Source: Methylotenera versatilis 79 (GTDB lineage Bacteria > Pseudomonadota > Gammaproteobacteria > Burkholderiales > Methylophilaceae). From it: a stretch of 64,000 nt of DNA. The position numbers were made by a program, and so were the translations under genes. The stretch is taken from positions 310,001-374,000 of the forward strand of contig NZ_ARVX01000001.1 in the NCBI RefSeq assembly GCF_000384375.1, given 5' to 3'. The notes beneath the pieces were generated by a model. It was not told the DNA's origin and ran no database searches. It was given only the letters and a program-made list of their open reading frames with translations. Below, piece after piece: positions 16,204 through 26,105 of the stretch; position 1 is the stretch's first letter; each line of letters opens with the position of its first letter.

Positions 16204-18285
16204 TTATTTTTTAATCAACTCACCCTCAAACACATACACAGAACGCGGTTGCAACTGCAAAGTTTCTTGAGTGTTAACAAAATCAGTCTGCAACGCAGAG
16301 GTCAAAATCGGTTTCCAATGATGTTGATCGATACAAGGAATCTGCGCTTCAATCGCAACATGTGAGGCATTTAAAAATACCAATATCGAACGCTCATCTT
16401 TTCCAGCAGCGGTTTTGTGTGGTGGCGCAAACTTAACTACCATCGACTTATTATTCGGGTCATTCCAATAATCATCCATCATCACTTCGCCGTTCACATT
16501 AAACCAAGTGACGTCTGAATTGCCATGCTCATTCAGTTTGCCCGTCAAAAACTCAGCTCTAGAAATGGCGTTATATTTTTTGCGTAAAGCGGCTAAATCG
16601 CCGACAAAATTAACCAAGCCGTCATCTGCTTTATCCCAATTAACCCAACCTATTTCGTTATTTTGGCAGTAAGTATTGTTATTGCCGGATTGCGAATTAT
16701 TCAACTCGTCACCTGCTAATAACATTGGCACGCCTTGCGATAAGAATAATGTCGCCAAGAAATTTCTTTTTTGCTGTGAGCGCAATGCGTTAATTTCAAC
16801 CGAATCTGTTTCGCCTTCTACACCACAATTCCAACTGCGATTATCATTGGCGCCGTCATTATTATCTTCACCGTTCGCTTCATTATGCTTTTCATTGTAA
16901 GAAACCAAATCATGCAGCGTGAAACCATCGTGCGCGGTAATAAAGTTAACGCTAGACCAAGGCCGGCGATTCTGTTCATTGAACAAATCGCTAGAAGCCG
17001 CAAATCGGCTAGAAAATTTTGACAGTAAACTTTCTTTACCTGTCCAAAATTCGCGCACCACATCACGATAATCGCCATTCCATTCTGAAAAACCAGGTGG
17101 GAATGAACCCAACTGAAAGCCGCCCGGGCCAACGTCCCACGGCTCTGCAATCAATTTACATTGGCTTAATACAGGGTCTTGCAACATGGCGTGAAATAAC
17201 GCATGGTCACGATTGAATCCATGTTGATCACGGCCTAAAGTTAACGCCAAGTCGAATCTGAAACCATCGATGCCATACACGGTTGCCCACATGCGTAAGC
17301 TATCCATAATCATCTGCAATACTTTAGGGTGCGATGTATTTAATGCGTTACCACAACCAGTTAAGTTATCGTAAAAACGTGGGTTTCCAGGCAGCTCTTT
17401 GTAATAACTTAAGTTATCGATGCCTTTCCAAGATAATGTTGGGCCTAAGTGATTACCTTCACAAGTGTGGTTATAAACCACATCTAGAATCACCTCAATG
17501 CCCGCTTCATGCAGACTATCGACCGTTCTCGCAATCTCTTCTAACTCACCAGAACCCATATAAGCTGGCTCTGGGGCAAAATAAGAGAGATTGTTATAGC
17601 CCCAATAATTGGCTAGATTCTTCTCAATCAAATAGTGATCTTGTGTAAAAGCGTGAATAGGCAACAACTCAATGGCAGTTACGCCAATTTTATGTAGATG
17701 GCTGATTAATACAGAATCGCTCAGAGCCGCGAATGTGCCGCGAACATCCTCAGGAATCAGCGGATGCTGCATGGTTAAACCTCTAACATGCGCTTCGTAA
17801 ATGACACTTTTCGGCCAACGAATATTGGGCTTTTTGGCTTTTACTAAAACAGCACAATCTATCACAATGCCTTTTGGCATAAAAGCAGCGCTATCGCGCT
17901 CATCTATAATCAAATCTGCATCTGGCGCATCACTTAAGGTATAGCCATACAGCGAATCATCCCATTTAATCGCGCCGTGCAATTTTCTGGCGTAAGGGTC
18001 TAACAGCAATTTATTGGCATTAAAACGCTGGCCTTGCATAGGATCCCACGGCCCGTCTACGCGATAGCCATAACGCTGACCCGGCTTGATGCCTTCAAGA
18101 TAACCATGCCAAATGCCGTTAGTACATTCTTTGAGTTCAATCCGTTCCATTTCAGAGCTGCCATCTGCACTGAACAAACAAACCGTTACGCTGGTGGCAT
18201 GGTCTGAAAACAACGCAAAATTCGTACCCTTTCCATTATAGTTTGCACCTCTCGGGTAGGGCAGTCCTTCTTTTAACGTTGTCAT
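16204..18285 (-). CDS. glgX: Glycogen debranching enzyme GlgX
   Basis: A 693-residue GH13 enzyme (isoamylase type) that cleaves alpha-1,6 branches of limit dextrins during glycogen breakdown. It has an N-terminal CBM48 domain (about residues 10-110; YPRGANYNGKGTNFALFS) and a catalytic barrel with DVVYNHTCEG, DGFRFDLAL (nucleophile Asp), LIAEPWDVG (acid Glu) and FITAHDGFTLHDLV. I place the start at the ATG at 18285, with AGGA about 8 bases ahead, rather than at an in-frame TTG 13 codons upstream. No other glycogen gene is adjacent. Confidence 0.93.
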   Translation of the reverse strand: MTTLKEGLPYPRGANYNGKGTNFALFSDHATSVTVCLFSADGSSEMERIELKECTNGIWHGYLEGIKPGQRYGYRVDGPWDPMQGQRFNANKLLLDPYARKLHGAIKWDDSLYGYTLSDAPDADLIIDERDSAAFMPKGIVIDCAVLVKAKKPNIRWPKSVIYEAHVRGLTMQHPLIPEDVRGTFAALSDSVLISHLHKIGVTAIELLPIHAFTQDHYLIEKNLANYWGYNNLSYFAPEPAYMGSGELEEIARTVDSLHEAGIEVILDVVYNHTCEGNHLGPTLSWKGIDNLSYYKELPGNPRFYDNLTGCGNALNTSHPKVLQMIMDSLRMWATVYGIDGFRFDLALTLGRDQHGFNRDHALFHAMLQDPVLSQCKLIAEPWDVGPGGFQLGSFPPGFSEWNGDYRDVVREFWTGKESLLSKFSSRFAASSDLFNEQNRRPWSSVNFITAHDGFTLHDLVSYNEKHNEANGEDNNDGANDNRSWNCGVEGETDSVEINALRSQQKRNFLATLFLSQGVPMLLAGDELNNSQSGNNNTYCQNNEIGWVNWDKADDGLVNFVGDLAALRKKYNAISRAEFLTGKLNEHGNSDVTWFNVNGEVMMDDYWNDPNNKSMVVKFAPPHKTAAGKDERSILVFLNASHVAIEAQIPCIDQHHWKPILTSALQTDFVNTQETLQLQPRSVYVFEGELIKK

Positions 18286-18487
18286 TTGCGAATCCTGTTC
18301 TAAATAAATAGCTTGGTGATGCAAGTGTGCTTAATGCTTAAAAATGCTTGGATATTTGGTTTGATTATAAATAGCAGCAATCCGTTCAAACATCAGATAA
18401 CCAGAATTTAATTGTAGGACTGTTCTGACAAAATTTGAATCAGCGTTTGTGCAAAATTCATTCATAAAAATGCAGTGTTTTATAGGG

Positions 18488-20326
18488 TTAAGTATGTTCC
18501 ATTAACACATCTAAAAAATCTTCACCATAACGGTCTAATTTAGCGCGCCCAACGCCCATAATTTGACTCATTTCCAGCAAACTACTGGGGCGGCGATTTA
18601 AAATCTCAATCAAAGTGGTGTCATGAAAAATAACATAAGGCGGTACGGCTTGCTCATGCGCCAGCGCTAAACGCTTGGCTTTTAGCGCCAGCCAAAGTGG
18701 GTCATCAGCTAATCCATCATAAGCCGCTTTAGCATTTGCACTGCGCCCTGCTTTGCTGATTTTGCGGTTTTCAATTTCCGCATCGCGCCTTAACCATACT
18801 TCCGCCAAACCTTTTAATACAGGGCGTGCAGCTTCGGTGAGTTTTAAGCCGCCATGCGAATCAATATCGCTATGCAAAAATCCACTAGCGACTAACTGCC
18901 TAAATACGCTGCTCCACTGTGTTTGTGCAAGGTCTTTGCCCACACCAAATACCGTTAACGTTTGATGGCTGAATTGCGTTATTTTTGGGTTAGTTTTACC
19001 CATTAACACATCCATTAGATGCACTACACCAAAACGCTGGCCTGTACGATACACCGCTGACAACGCCATTTGTGCTGCTTGTGTCGCATCCCATGTATCG
19101 ACAGGCTGCAAACAATTATCGCATTGTCCACAATTGCCCGCATGTTGTTCGCCAAAGTAGCGCAATAAGGTTTGGTGGCGACAACTGACCGATTCGCAAA
19201 AGCCCAATAACGCATCCAACTTTTGCCGCTCGACTTGTTTGCGCGCGTCTGATGCATCGCTTGAATCCAGCATTTGACGCATGCTCACCACATCGCCCAC
19301 ACCAAACGTCATCCAGGCATTGGCTGGCAAACCATCGCGACCAGCGCGGCCAGTTTCTTGATAATAACTTTCCATGCTTTTAGGTAAATCCAAATGCGCC
19401 ACAAAACGCACATTCGGCTTATCAATCCCCATGCCAAAAGCAATCGTCGCCACCATAATCACACCTTCTTCGCGTAAAAAACGGCGCTGGTTTTGGTTGC
19501 GAATACTCACATCTAAGCCTGCATGATAAGGTAGCGCATCCCAGCCACGCGCTTGCAACCAAGCGGCTGTTTCTTCTACTTTTCGACGCGACAAACAGTA
19601 CACAATACCGGCATCGTTCGCATGCTCAGTTTCTAAAAATGCTTCTAATTGTTCACGCGCTTTATGTTTTGGCGTGACGCGATAACGAATATTCGGGCGG
19701 TCGAAACTAGAGACGAATTGTTGCGCATTTTCCAAGGATAATCGCTCAACGATTTCTGCACGTGTCGGTGCATCGGCTGTGGCGGTTAGTGCGATACGCG
19801 GCACATTGGGAAAACGCGTATGCAACGCGGTGAGTTTGCGATATTCGGGCCGAAAATCATGCCCCCATTCAGATACGCAGTGCGCTTCATCAATGGCAAA
19901 TAGCGCAATGCCTGTGTGTATTTCCACTTGTTCCAGTTGTGCCAAAAAACCGCTTAATAACAGCCGTTCAGGCGCAACATACAGAATATCCAAATCTCCC
20001 TGAATCAATTGTGCTGTGACTTGGCGCGCTTCATCTGCGCTTAAACTGGAATTTAAAAAGGCAGCTTTTACACCTAACTGTTGCAAAACATCTACTTGAT
20101 CTTGCATCAACGCGATGAGCGGCGAAACCACAATAGCTACGCCGTTACGCAATAAAGCCGGCAATTGATAACACAGTGATTTTCCGCCGCCTGTGGGCAT
20201 TAACACCAGTGCATCGCCGCCAGCGACCATGTGTTCAACAATGGCTTGCTGTTCACCTCTAAAACTGGAATATCCGAATACTTCGTGCAGGCGCTGCTGT
20301 GCTGGGGAGGCTGTCATCATGTCCAT
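18488..20326 (-). CDS. recQ: ATP-dependent DNA helicase RecQ
   Basis: A 612-residue 3'-5' DNA helicase of the RecF pathway. Order of parts: helicase core (residues about 15-340) with Walker [15 protein letters not shown], the DEAH box in [14 protein letters not shown], and [12 protein letters not shown]; the RQC zinc site ([19 protein letters not shown]) and winged helix (about 350-510); and a single HRDC domain at the C-terminus (about 535-610). Length and order match E. coli RecQ. Several ATGs lie together at the start, so the first codon is uncertain by a few residues. The exonuclease/GIY-YIG gene is 56 bases upstream on the same strand; the two may be co-transcribed. Confidence 0.95.
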   Translation of the reverse strand: MDMMTASPAQQRLHEVFGYSSFRGEQQAIVEHMVAGGDALVLMPTGGGKSLCYQLPALLRNGVAIVVSPLIALMQDQVDVLQQLGVKAAFLNSSLSADEARQVTAQLIQGDLDILYVAPERLLLSGFLAQLEQVEIHTGIALFAIDEAHCVSEWGHDFRPEYRKLTALHTRFPNVPRIALTATADAPTRAEIVERLSLENAQQFVSSFDRPNIRYRVTPKHKAREQLEAFLETEHANDAGIVYCLSRRKVEETAAWLQARGWDALPYHAGLDVSIRNQNQRRFLREEGVIMVATIAFGMGIDKPNVRFVAHLDLPKSMESYYQETGRAGRDGLPANAWMTFGVGDVVSMRQMLDSSDASDARKQVERQKLDALLGFCESVSCRHQTLLRYFGEQHAGNCGQCDNCLQPVDTWDATQAAQMALSAVYRTGQRFGVVHLMDVLMGKTNPKITQFSHQTLTVFGVGKDLAQTQWSSVFRQLVASGFLHSDIDSHGGLKLTEAARPVLKGLAEVWLRRDAEIENRKISKAGRSANAKAAYDGLADDPLWLALKAKRLALAHEQAVPPYVIFHDTTLIEILNRRPSSLLEMSQIMGVGRAKLDRYGEDFLDVLMEHT

Positions 20327-20382
20327 TGTACACCGCGAACTAGCTTGCTTTAAGGCAAGGCGTGTATAAAAGTGGCTTTATA

Positions 20383-21807
20383 TTATGTAGGTTGAGAATC
20401 TATTTTTGTAGTCAACTGCACAATATGCGTTTGGGGATGATTAAAGGCTTTTAATAGTAGTTTATAGGTATCTAAATCAAATTTAAATTCGACTTTTTGC
20501 TGTAATTTTTCTGTTAAGTCTGCGTCATTCTCAATTGCACCGAGATAAGTCCAATACTCAAAAACATGTAATTGTATTTTGTCATTTTCTGCATTTTGTT
20601 CGCGGATACCAATCTTGCCAGCATAGGGCCAACTTTTAAGTTTGTGCGCTACCAATGCCTGCTGTAAGCGCAAATAATGTATTTCTGCCGATTCACGGCC
20701 GCAACAAACACCTTTGCAGCGCTTAATTTGACTGGCAAAACACGCACCGTTACCAGCAGGCTCTAAGCCCAATAAACGTGGACATAATTGATGCGCTTCG
20801 GCTATCTTGCGCAGCGCTTCTATCGCTTGGCGTTTACTTTTAAATGTGCCGAATAACACACCCAATTCAGCTGGATTAATATCGCTTTCACGCACTAGCG
20901 TTAATAGATTTTTGGCTTGAGGATCAGAGTTTAATTTCCAGCTGCATATTTGTCGTTCACTACGCAATTGGCGATTATAAATTGGCTGACGTTCTTTAAT
21001 TAACTTAGATTCCAACAACAAAGCACTAAAGTCGCCTGCAGTAGTTAACCATTCAATATGCTTGATTTCTTGAGAGATACGCATTTCTTTCGTAGATGCG
21101 TGATCTGAACTAAAATGCGATAACACGCGTGCGCGAATATTCACGCTCTTACCGATATACAGTGGCAAATCGTTGTCGCCATAAAACAAGTAAACACCAG
21201 GCGTTTCGGGCATATCGTCCAACAATGTTGCATCTAAATGAGATGGCAATGTTGGCTGACTCATTAACTGCGCCGCGGCGCGGAAAATCGGCGCTTCGCC
21301 CAGTTCTAATTTTGCGGACTCCAAAAATGCCAACATTACTTCCACATCGCCCATCGCGCGATGGCGGGCAATCGTGGTGAGATTATGCCGTTGCATAATC
21401 GCATCTAATCCATGACTTTTGTGTTGCGGATAAAGTAGGCGCGAAAGCTTGACTGTGCACAGCACTTTTTGCCGAAAAGTAATGCCGATGCGCTTAAATT
21501 CCGCTTTGATAAAACCGTGATCGAAACGCACGTTATGCGCCGCCAACACTGAGCCTTCTAAAAAACTCAGCAGTTTATCCGCTACATCAGCAAAAACTGG
21601 CGCGTTTGCGACCATTTCATTATTAATAGTGGTCAATTGCTGGATAAATGGCGGAATCGGTTGTTCAGGATTAACCAGCGCTTGCCAACGCGCGACTTCG
21701 ACGCCATGCTCAAAACGCACCAAGGCAATTTCCGTAATACGGTCGTGCAATGGCGTTGCGCCTGTTGTTTCAAGGTCTAAATAAGTGATGGCTGGCAACA
21801 TAATCAT
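20383..21807 (-). CDS. DnaQ-type 3'-5' exonuclease fused to a UvrC/Cho-like GIY-YIG nuclease
   Basis: A 474-residue two-nuclease protein. Residues about 5-170 form a DEDDh exonuclease like the polymerase III epsilon subunit (YLDLETTG, AAHNVRFDHGFI, HRAMGDVEV). Residues about 205-285 form a GIY-YIG endonuclease as in UvrC and Cho (ETPGVYLFYG, LYIGKSVNIRARVLSHF). A cysteine-bearing segment follows (FASQIKRCKGVCCGRE), then an extra C-terminal region. Fusions of this kind occur in several bacterial lineages and are presumed to act in DNA repair; no pathway is proven. It lies just upstream of recQ. A copy of AAGTGTTAAC ends the leader region at 21809-21818, where the ribosome site would be. Confidence 0.85.
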   Translation of the reverse strand: MIMLPAITYLDLETTGATPLHDRITEIALVRFEHGVEVARWQALVNPEQPIPPFIQQLTTINNEMVANAPVFADVADKLLSFLEGSVLAAHNVRFDHGFIKAEFKRIGITFRQKVLCTVKLSRLLYPQHKSHGLDAIMQRHNLTTIARHRAMGDVEVMLAFLESAKLELGEAPIFRAAAQLMSQPTLPSHLDATLLDDMPETPGVYLFYGDNDLPLYIGKSVNIRARVLSHFSSDHASTKEMRISQEIKHIEWLTTAGDFSALLLESKLIKERQPIYNRQLRSERQICSWKLNSDPQAKNLLTLVRESDINPAELGVLFGTFKSKRQAIEALRKIAEAHQLCPRLLGLEPAGNGACFASQIKRCKGVCCGRESAEIHYLRLQQALVAHKLKSWPYAGKIGIREQNAENDKIQLHVFEYWTYLGAIENDADLTEKLQQKVEFKFDLDTYKLLLKAFNHPQTHIVQLTTKIDSQPT

Positions 21808-22026
21808 GAAGTGTTAACGGTTTTTTTGTGTCAATTAGTTAGGTGAGTTTAATAGAATAATAGCGCGTGTTATTTGCGCTGTTAGCTTTTATTTAAGGTT
21901 TTTAATCGCAGCTATGCGACTTTTCTAATCCGCATCAGCTAGCGAAATCACCAAATTGACATATATATAAAATCAAACTGAAATATTTCGCGGTAATACT
22001 GTTATTTTTTATAACGGATATAAACC

Positions 22027-22218
22027 ATGAAACTTTTAAACAGATTACGTGAATTACGCAATGATTATTACGCGGTAGAATCAATTGAAACAGATATCGA
22101 AAATGAGTATTTAGACACGATTGGTGTTGGTACAACAACGGTTGATGACATTATTCGCCTGAATTTAGAGCATATTAATTTGCAACAACAAGCGCCACTT
22201 GCGCGTTATGTTTATTAA
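22027..22218 (+). CDS. Small hypothetical protein, unknown
   Basis: A 63-residue, acidic, probably helical protein (MKLLNRLRELRNDYYAVESI...) with no signal peptide, cysteines or motif I recognise. The space between the divergent exonuclease and the convergent galE has room for it, and its composition (Leu/Ile/Asp/Asn-rich, balanced) looks like a real cytoplasmic protein. The ribosome site is weak (ACGGAT 9 bases ahead). It could be a chance reading frame. Confidence 0.5.
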   Translation: MKLLNRLRELRNDYYAVESIETDIENEYLDTIGVGTTTVDDIIRLNLEHINLQQQAPLARYVY

Positions 22219-22269
22219 TCTGATTAATGTGATTTTGTAACAAAAATTTTTGCTACTTAATACTAAAAA

Positions 22270-23289
22270 TTAGCCAACTTTTTTAAACCCATTTGGGTTG
22301 CTTGATTGCCAGCGCCAAGTATCGGCGCACATATCTTCTAAACTGCGTTTTGCTTTCCAACCCAGCAATTCTTTTGCGACGTTGGAGTCGGCATAATTAA
22401 TCGCCACATCGCCCAAACGTCTGGGCAAAATTTCGTACGGAATATTTTTTGCGCTGCTTTTGGCAAACGCATTCACCACATCTAACACGCTGTAACCAAT
22501 GCCAGTACCCAAGTTAACCGTAATCATGCGTTGATTTTTGCTTAAGTAATCCAGCGCAGCCACATGACCATCGGCCAAATCCATCACATGAATATAATCA
22601 CGTACTCCAGTGCCATCGTGCGTGGCGTAATCATCGCCAAATACGCGCAATTTGGCTAAACGCCCAACCGCCACTTGCGCCACATACGGCAACAAATTAT
22701 TGGGAATGCCATTGGGATCTTCACCGATTAAGCCGCTGCTGTGCGCGCCAATCGGATTAAAATAACGTAATAAAGCGATGCGCCAAGTGTCGTCGGCTTT
22801 ATGTAAATCGCGCAGAATATCTTCAACCATTAACTTAGAACGACCATACGGATTGGTCGCGCTTAAGGGGAAATCTTCTTTAATCGGCACGCTGGCTGGG
22901 TCGCCATAAACGGTTGCGGATGAGCTAAAGACGATATTCTTAACGTTAAATTCCGCCATTACTTCCAATAGATTCAAACTACCAGTGACGTTGTTATCGT
23001 AATAAAGTTGCGGTTTTTCGGCGGATTCACCTACGGCTTTTAACCCCGCAAAATGAATGACTGCAGTAATGCTATGCGCTTCAAAAACAGCACGCATCGC
23101 TAGTTTATGGCGAACATCCGCTTGAATAAATTCAATGGTTTTGCCAGTAATTTGCTGCACGCGGGTGAGCGATTCTGGGGAGCTATTCGATAGATTATCG
23201 ACCACCACAATCTCATGCCCAGCTTCCAACATTTGCAAAACGGTGTGCGAGCCGATATAACCCGCGCCACCTGTAATTAATATAGCCAT
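22270..23289 (-). CDS. galE: UDP-glucose 4-epimerase
   Basis: A 339-residue extended SDR enzyme interconverting UDP-glucose and UDP-galactose, supplying precursors for LPS or exopolysaccharide. It has the NAD loop ITGGAGYIGSHT (residues about 4-15), catalytic SSSATVYG and YGRSK (Tyr-x3-Lys), then GVRDYIHVMDLADGHV. The length is exactly that expected. No other sugar gene is adjacent; the copy of AAGTGTTAAC at 23459 lies in the upstream intergenic space. Confidence 0.95.
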   Translation of the reverse strand: MAILITGGAGYIGSHTVLQMLEAGHEIVVVDNLSNSSPESLTRVQQITGKTIEFIQADVRHKLAMRAVFEAHSITAVIHFAGLKAVGESAEKPQLYYDNNVTGSLNLLEVMAEFNVKNIVFSSSATVYGDPASVPIKEDFPLSATNPYGRSKLMVEDILRDLHKADDTWRIALLRYFNPIGAHSSGLIGEDPNGIPNNLLPYVAQVAVGRLAKLRVFGDDYATHDGTGVRDYIHVMDLADGHVAALDYLSKNQRMITVNLGTGIGYSVLDVVNAFAKSSAKNIPYEILPRRLGDVAINYADSNVAKELLGWKAKRSLEDMCADTWRWQSSNPNGFKKVG

Positions 23290-23492
23290 ACTTTTTTAGC
23301 CCAAAACGGAAAGATTGAATAATTTAAATTGAATCATACTGCATAAATTGTGCAGGACTTAACTTATGCAAAAGACAGTACATTTTACTAGTGGCGACTA
23401 TACATGACAGTTAAGTCAATATGATGAATAAATATGCGTTAATAAATGCAGTAAAAATAAGTGTTAACTCGTTAATTTATTTGATGAAATGA

Positions 23493-24722
23493 TTATGAAG
23501 ACAAGCCCAACGTGCGCAAATTAGCCACGCGACCGTGATAAAGCGCAGACACTAAATCCGACTGCGTAACGATACCGACCAAGCGCCTATCTTCATCCAC
23601 CACCGGAATATGATGATGCACATCTTTATGCGTCATTAATGGAATCAGTTCGATAATATGCATATGGATATTGGCTGTAGTCGCTGGCGAAGTCATGATT
23701 TGCCCAGCCACTTCTGGCTTTTCGGAATACACCGTGGTCGTGGCTTTAATAAAACGTTTTAGCTTCGCTTCAAATCCCTCATACACTTCTAAATTGGCGC
23801 TTTCCATAAAATCGATTTGGGTAATCATGCCAATCACGCGTTTTGCCCGATCAATCACTGGTAGCGCTTTGATTTTATGTTTTCTTAACAATGCCCAAGC
23901 CTGCTCTAGCTCTGTACCAAATTCCACGCTAATCACATCTTTCGACATAATATCCGCACAAGTGATTTCACCGAAGCGCCGCCGATAAGCGTGCATCTCG
24001 GTCTGTTGTAACAACGTTTGCAAATCGTCACGGCTCACATCCAACACTTGATTATATTGTTTCAGCACCTCATCCAAATCGGCTGGCGTAAATCCAAAAC
24101 GCATTTCTGGCGGAATATCTTTGGTTTGATGGGAATCTGCCGATTTGACTGCATGCGGATAAGCTCTGCGCGTGGCGTTGTTAAAAATAAGCGCGACGCT
24201 TAGTAATAATAAGGAATTAATGCCAACCGGGGAAAGCACAAAGCCGTAACCTTGCTCGATGATAATTGGTCCGCCCAAAACCGCTGTTAGCGCCACCGCG
24301 CCGCTGGGCGGGTGCAAACAGCGCAATGCGAACATTACCGCGATAGATATGCCAACGGCCAATGCAGCCGCAATTGCGATATTGCTAATCCATAATGCAC
24401 ACGTAACGCCGATAATCGCAGCAGAAATATTACCGCCAATAATCGACCAAGGTTGCGCTAAAGGGCTGGAAGGTACTGCAAATAACAACACCGCAGATGC
24501 GCCGATTGGCGCGATTAAATATGGCAGCGTTTGGGTATTGCCTTCGATTAAATAAGTCGCCAAACTGGTGATCAGTATGCCGATTAACGCGCCAATACTA
24601 GCGCGCAAGCGTTCTGTATAATTAATGTTAATTGGCTCTGGCGAAAAGCCTTTTATCCACTCTGTCAGTTTAGTCACGTTGATTGCTACCCATAAAATTG
24701 CTAGCAATTCTACAACATGCAC
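23493..24722 (-). CDS. HPP-family membrane protein with two CBS domains
   Basis: A 409-residue protein. The N-terminal half (residues about 35-190) is an HPP domain with several membrane helices, including ALRCLHPPSGAVALTAVLGG, which carries the name-giving His-Pro-Pro. The cytoplasmic C-terminal half has a CBS pair (about 262-322, ITCADIMSKDVISVEF; about 346-405, GQIMTSPATTANI) that probably senses adenine nucleotides. Some HPP proteins transport nitrite in plants and cyanobacteria; the bacterial HPP-CBS proteins are not characterised. The start may be one of two GTG codons, at 24722 or 24677. Confidence 0.85.
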   Translation of the reverse strand: MHVVELLAILWVAINVTKLTEWIKGFSPEPININYTERLRASIGALIGILITSLATYLIEGNTQTLPYLIAPIGASAVLLFAVPSSPLAQPWSIIGGNISAAIIGVTCALWISNIAIAAALAVGISIAVMFALRCLHPPSGAVALTAVLGGPIIIEQGYGFVLSPVGINSLLLLSVALIFNNATRRAYPHAVKSADSHQTKDIPPEMRFGFTPADLDEVLKQYNQVLDVSRDDLQTLLQQTEMHAYRRRFGEITCADIMSKDVISVEFGTELEQAWALLRKHKIKALPVIDRAKRVIGMITQIDFMESANLEVYEGFEAKLKRFIKATTTVYSEKPEVAGQIMTSPATTANIHMHIIELIPLMTHKDVHHHIPVVDEDRRLVGIVTQSDLVSALYHGRVANLRTLGLSS

Positions 24723-24803
24723 CGTTTTGATGCACCGCTTAAAACTGGCGGAATTAGACTTTAAGTCTAGGTGTAAAGATATGACACAAAAACTGCATAA
24801 AAA

Positions 24804-24859
24804 AACAGGTTAACTATTGATGAAAGCAACTTATCTGCAATCATTAACGTTAACCTGTT
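24804..24859 (-). terminator. GTTAAC-bearing stem after the repeat protein
   Basis: AACAGGTTAAC (24804-24814) and GTTAACCTGTT (24849-24859) are exact complements with a 34-base loop. It follows the stop of the minus-strand gene at 24887 and may end its transcript before the HPP-CBS gene. The loop is long for an intrinsic terminator. Confidence 0.4.
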
Positions 24860-24886
24860 GAGGCTAAACTAATATTAAATAATATG

Positions 24887-25282
24887 TTAGTTTGTAGCTG
24901 GTGCTGCAGCTTCTGGTGAAGTTGGCTGTACTTTGTTGCCTTTAGTTGTACCAGCATTTTGCTCTTTGGTTTTTTGCAATTTGCTTTTCTTATGATGATC
25001 GCCTTCAGTAGGTTGCGCAGCACCTTTTTCAGTACGTTTGTTTTGCTCAACCACTTGTGGCGATTCTGAATTACCTAAGTTGCTAGCCGCATCATTTGTA
25101 CCACCTGTGTTTGTTTCAACTGCACCTTTGTCAGTACGCAGATTTTGTTGTTTAATCTGTGGTGCTTCTGAAGTGCCGATTGCGCTCGCATCATCTGCGT
25201 TATTAGTGCTAGTTGCAGATATGGCAGAAAACGCACTAACGGCAAACGCAACGGCGAAAATAGTTGAAATAAATTGATGCAT
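24887..25282 (-). CDS. Secreted low-complexity repeat protein, unknown
   Basis: About 131 residues with a Sec signal peptide (MHQFISTIFAVAFAVSAFSA). The mature chain is disordered and hydrophilic, and contains an imperfect internal repeat: SEAPQIKQQNLRTDKGA, then SESPQVVEQNKRTEKGA, then a decayed third copy, KEQNAGTTKGNK. I recognise no family. The ATG at 25282, with AAGGA 7 bases ahead, is preferred to an upstream in-frame start. It is followed and preceded by GTTAAC-type stems, so it is probably a separate transcript. Its neighbour is the stress-linked DUF2383 protein. Confidence 0.7.
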   Translation of the reverse strand: MHQFISTIFAVAFAVSAFSAISATSTNNADDASAIGTSEAPQIKQQNLRTDKGAVETNTGGTNDAASNLGNSESPQVVEQNKRTEKGAAQPTEGDHHKKSKLQKTKEQNAGTTKGNKVQPTSPEAAAPATN

Positions 25283-25317
25283 ATTGATTCCTTTATAAAA
25301 TTTAAATGGCATACAGT

Positions 25318-25359
25318 AACGAGTTAACAATTTTGTTTGACGAAAATCGTTAACCCGTT
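25318..25359 (-). terminator. GTTAAC-bearing stem after the DUF2383 gene
   Basis: AACGAGTTAAC (25318-25328) and GTTAACCCGTT (25349-25359) pair with one mismatch across a 20-base loop, just past the stop of the minus-strand gene at 25367. It separates that gene from the repeat-protein gene. Confidence 0.45.
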
Positions 25360-25366
25360 TGATTGG

Positions 25367-25822
25367 TTAATGCACTTGCATTTCAGCAATATCGCGCAAT
25401 TGTTTCACTTCATCGTGATTGCGTTCTGCACCTTTAAGTTGACGTAGTATCAACAAATTAGCGCCTGCAGGCATTGTTTTGGTAGACGCTTCGCGATAAG
25501 CATTCAATGCCACATCTTCGCCACGCTCTACTTCATTTAAAACGGCTAAATTATCATTGCTTGAGATTGCCGTTTTAATGTCTAACCAGCGACGATGTAA
25601 ATAACCGCTAATAGAGGCAGAATCTGCAGGTTTTCCACCTAATTCGCGCACCAGCGCTTGCAGTTCATAGACGCTTTGTTTTACTTCATGTGAGCGATGT
25701 AAAAAATAAGCTTTCAATTTCGCATCGTCCACAGCTTGGGATGACTGCAAAAAGCCTTCCTCGCCATCAATAGAAACCTCAATTAGTCCGTTTAATACGG
25801 ATACCGCTTCGTCATTATTCAT
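25367..25822 (-). CDS. PA2169-family (DUF2383) four-helix-bundle protein
   Basis: A 151-residue soluble helical protein matching the PA2169 / DUF2383 family: NDEAVSVLNGLIEVSIDGEEGF at the start, then RELGGKPADSASISGYLHR, and ERGEDVALNAYREA in the third helix. The ferritin-like helical fold has conserved acidic and His residues but no proven metal centre; members are often stress- or stationary-phase-associated. The ATG at 25822 is preceded by AAGGAG; an upstream in-frame start would add 13 unrelated residues. Confidence 0.85.
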   Translation of the reverse strand: MNNDEAVSVLNGLIEVSIDGEEGFLQSSQAVDDAKLKAYFLHRSHEVKQSVYELQALVRELGGKPADSASISGYLHRRWLDIKTAISSNDNLAVLNEVERGEDVALNAYREASTKTMPAGANLLILRQLKGAERNHDEVKQLRDIAEMQVH

Positions 25823-25986
25823 ATTGGTTCTCCTTAAATTTAGCGCTAGACAGCACACCAATTAAATTAAATCAGCCTAAAACTTGCATTAGCCTAAGGT
25901 CATACTTTCTAGCTTTTTAAGCATTGCTGGCATCAGATAAATCAGGAAATGTGTGTGAGAATCGACTGTCAGACACTTACACCAGC

Positions 25987-26034
25987 AATCATTGGAATCA
26001 GTAATCGTTGGCATCAACAATCATTAGCGTTTAT
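25987..26034. repeat. Three tandem 16-bp imperfect repeats upstream of the ModE-like gene
   Basis: Head-to-tail units AATCATTGGAATCAGT, AATCGTTGGCATCAAC and AATCATTAGCGTTTAT each begin AATC(A/G)TT and lie about 70 bases ahead of the ModE-like start. The 16-base phase is exact, though the third unit is diverged. They could be a multi-site operator, possibly autoregulatory. Confidence 0.45.
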
Positions 26035-26105
26035 CATCTAAAAATAGTGATCAGCAAAATGTTTCTATTGTTCGACCACTACTTAACCATTAAAAAGTCT
26101 CAACA

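Noticed and set aside
21935-22138. Minus-strand 67-codon frame opposite the small protein at 22027
   Set aside because: No ribosome site and protein-like features are weaker than on the plus strand.
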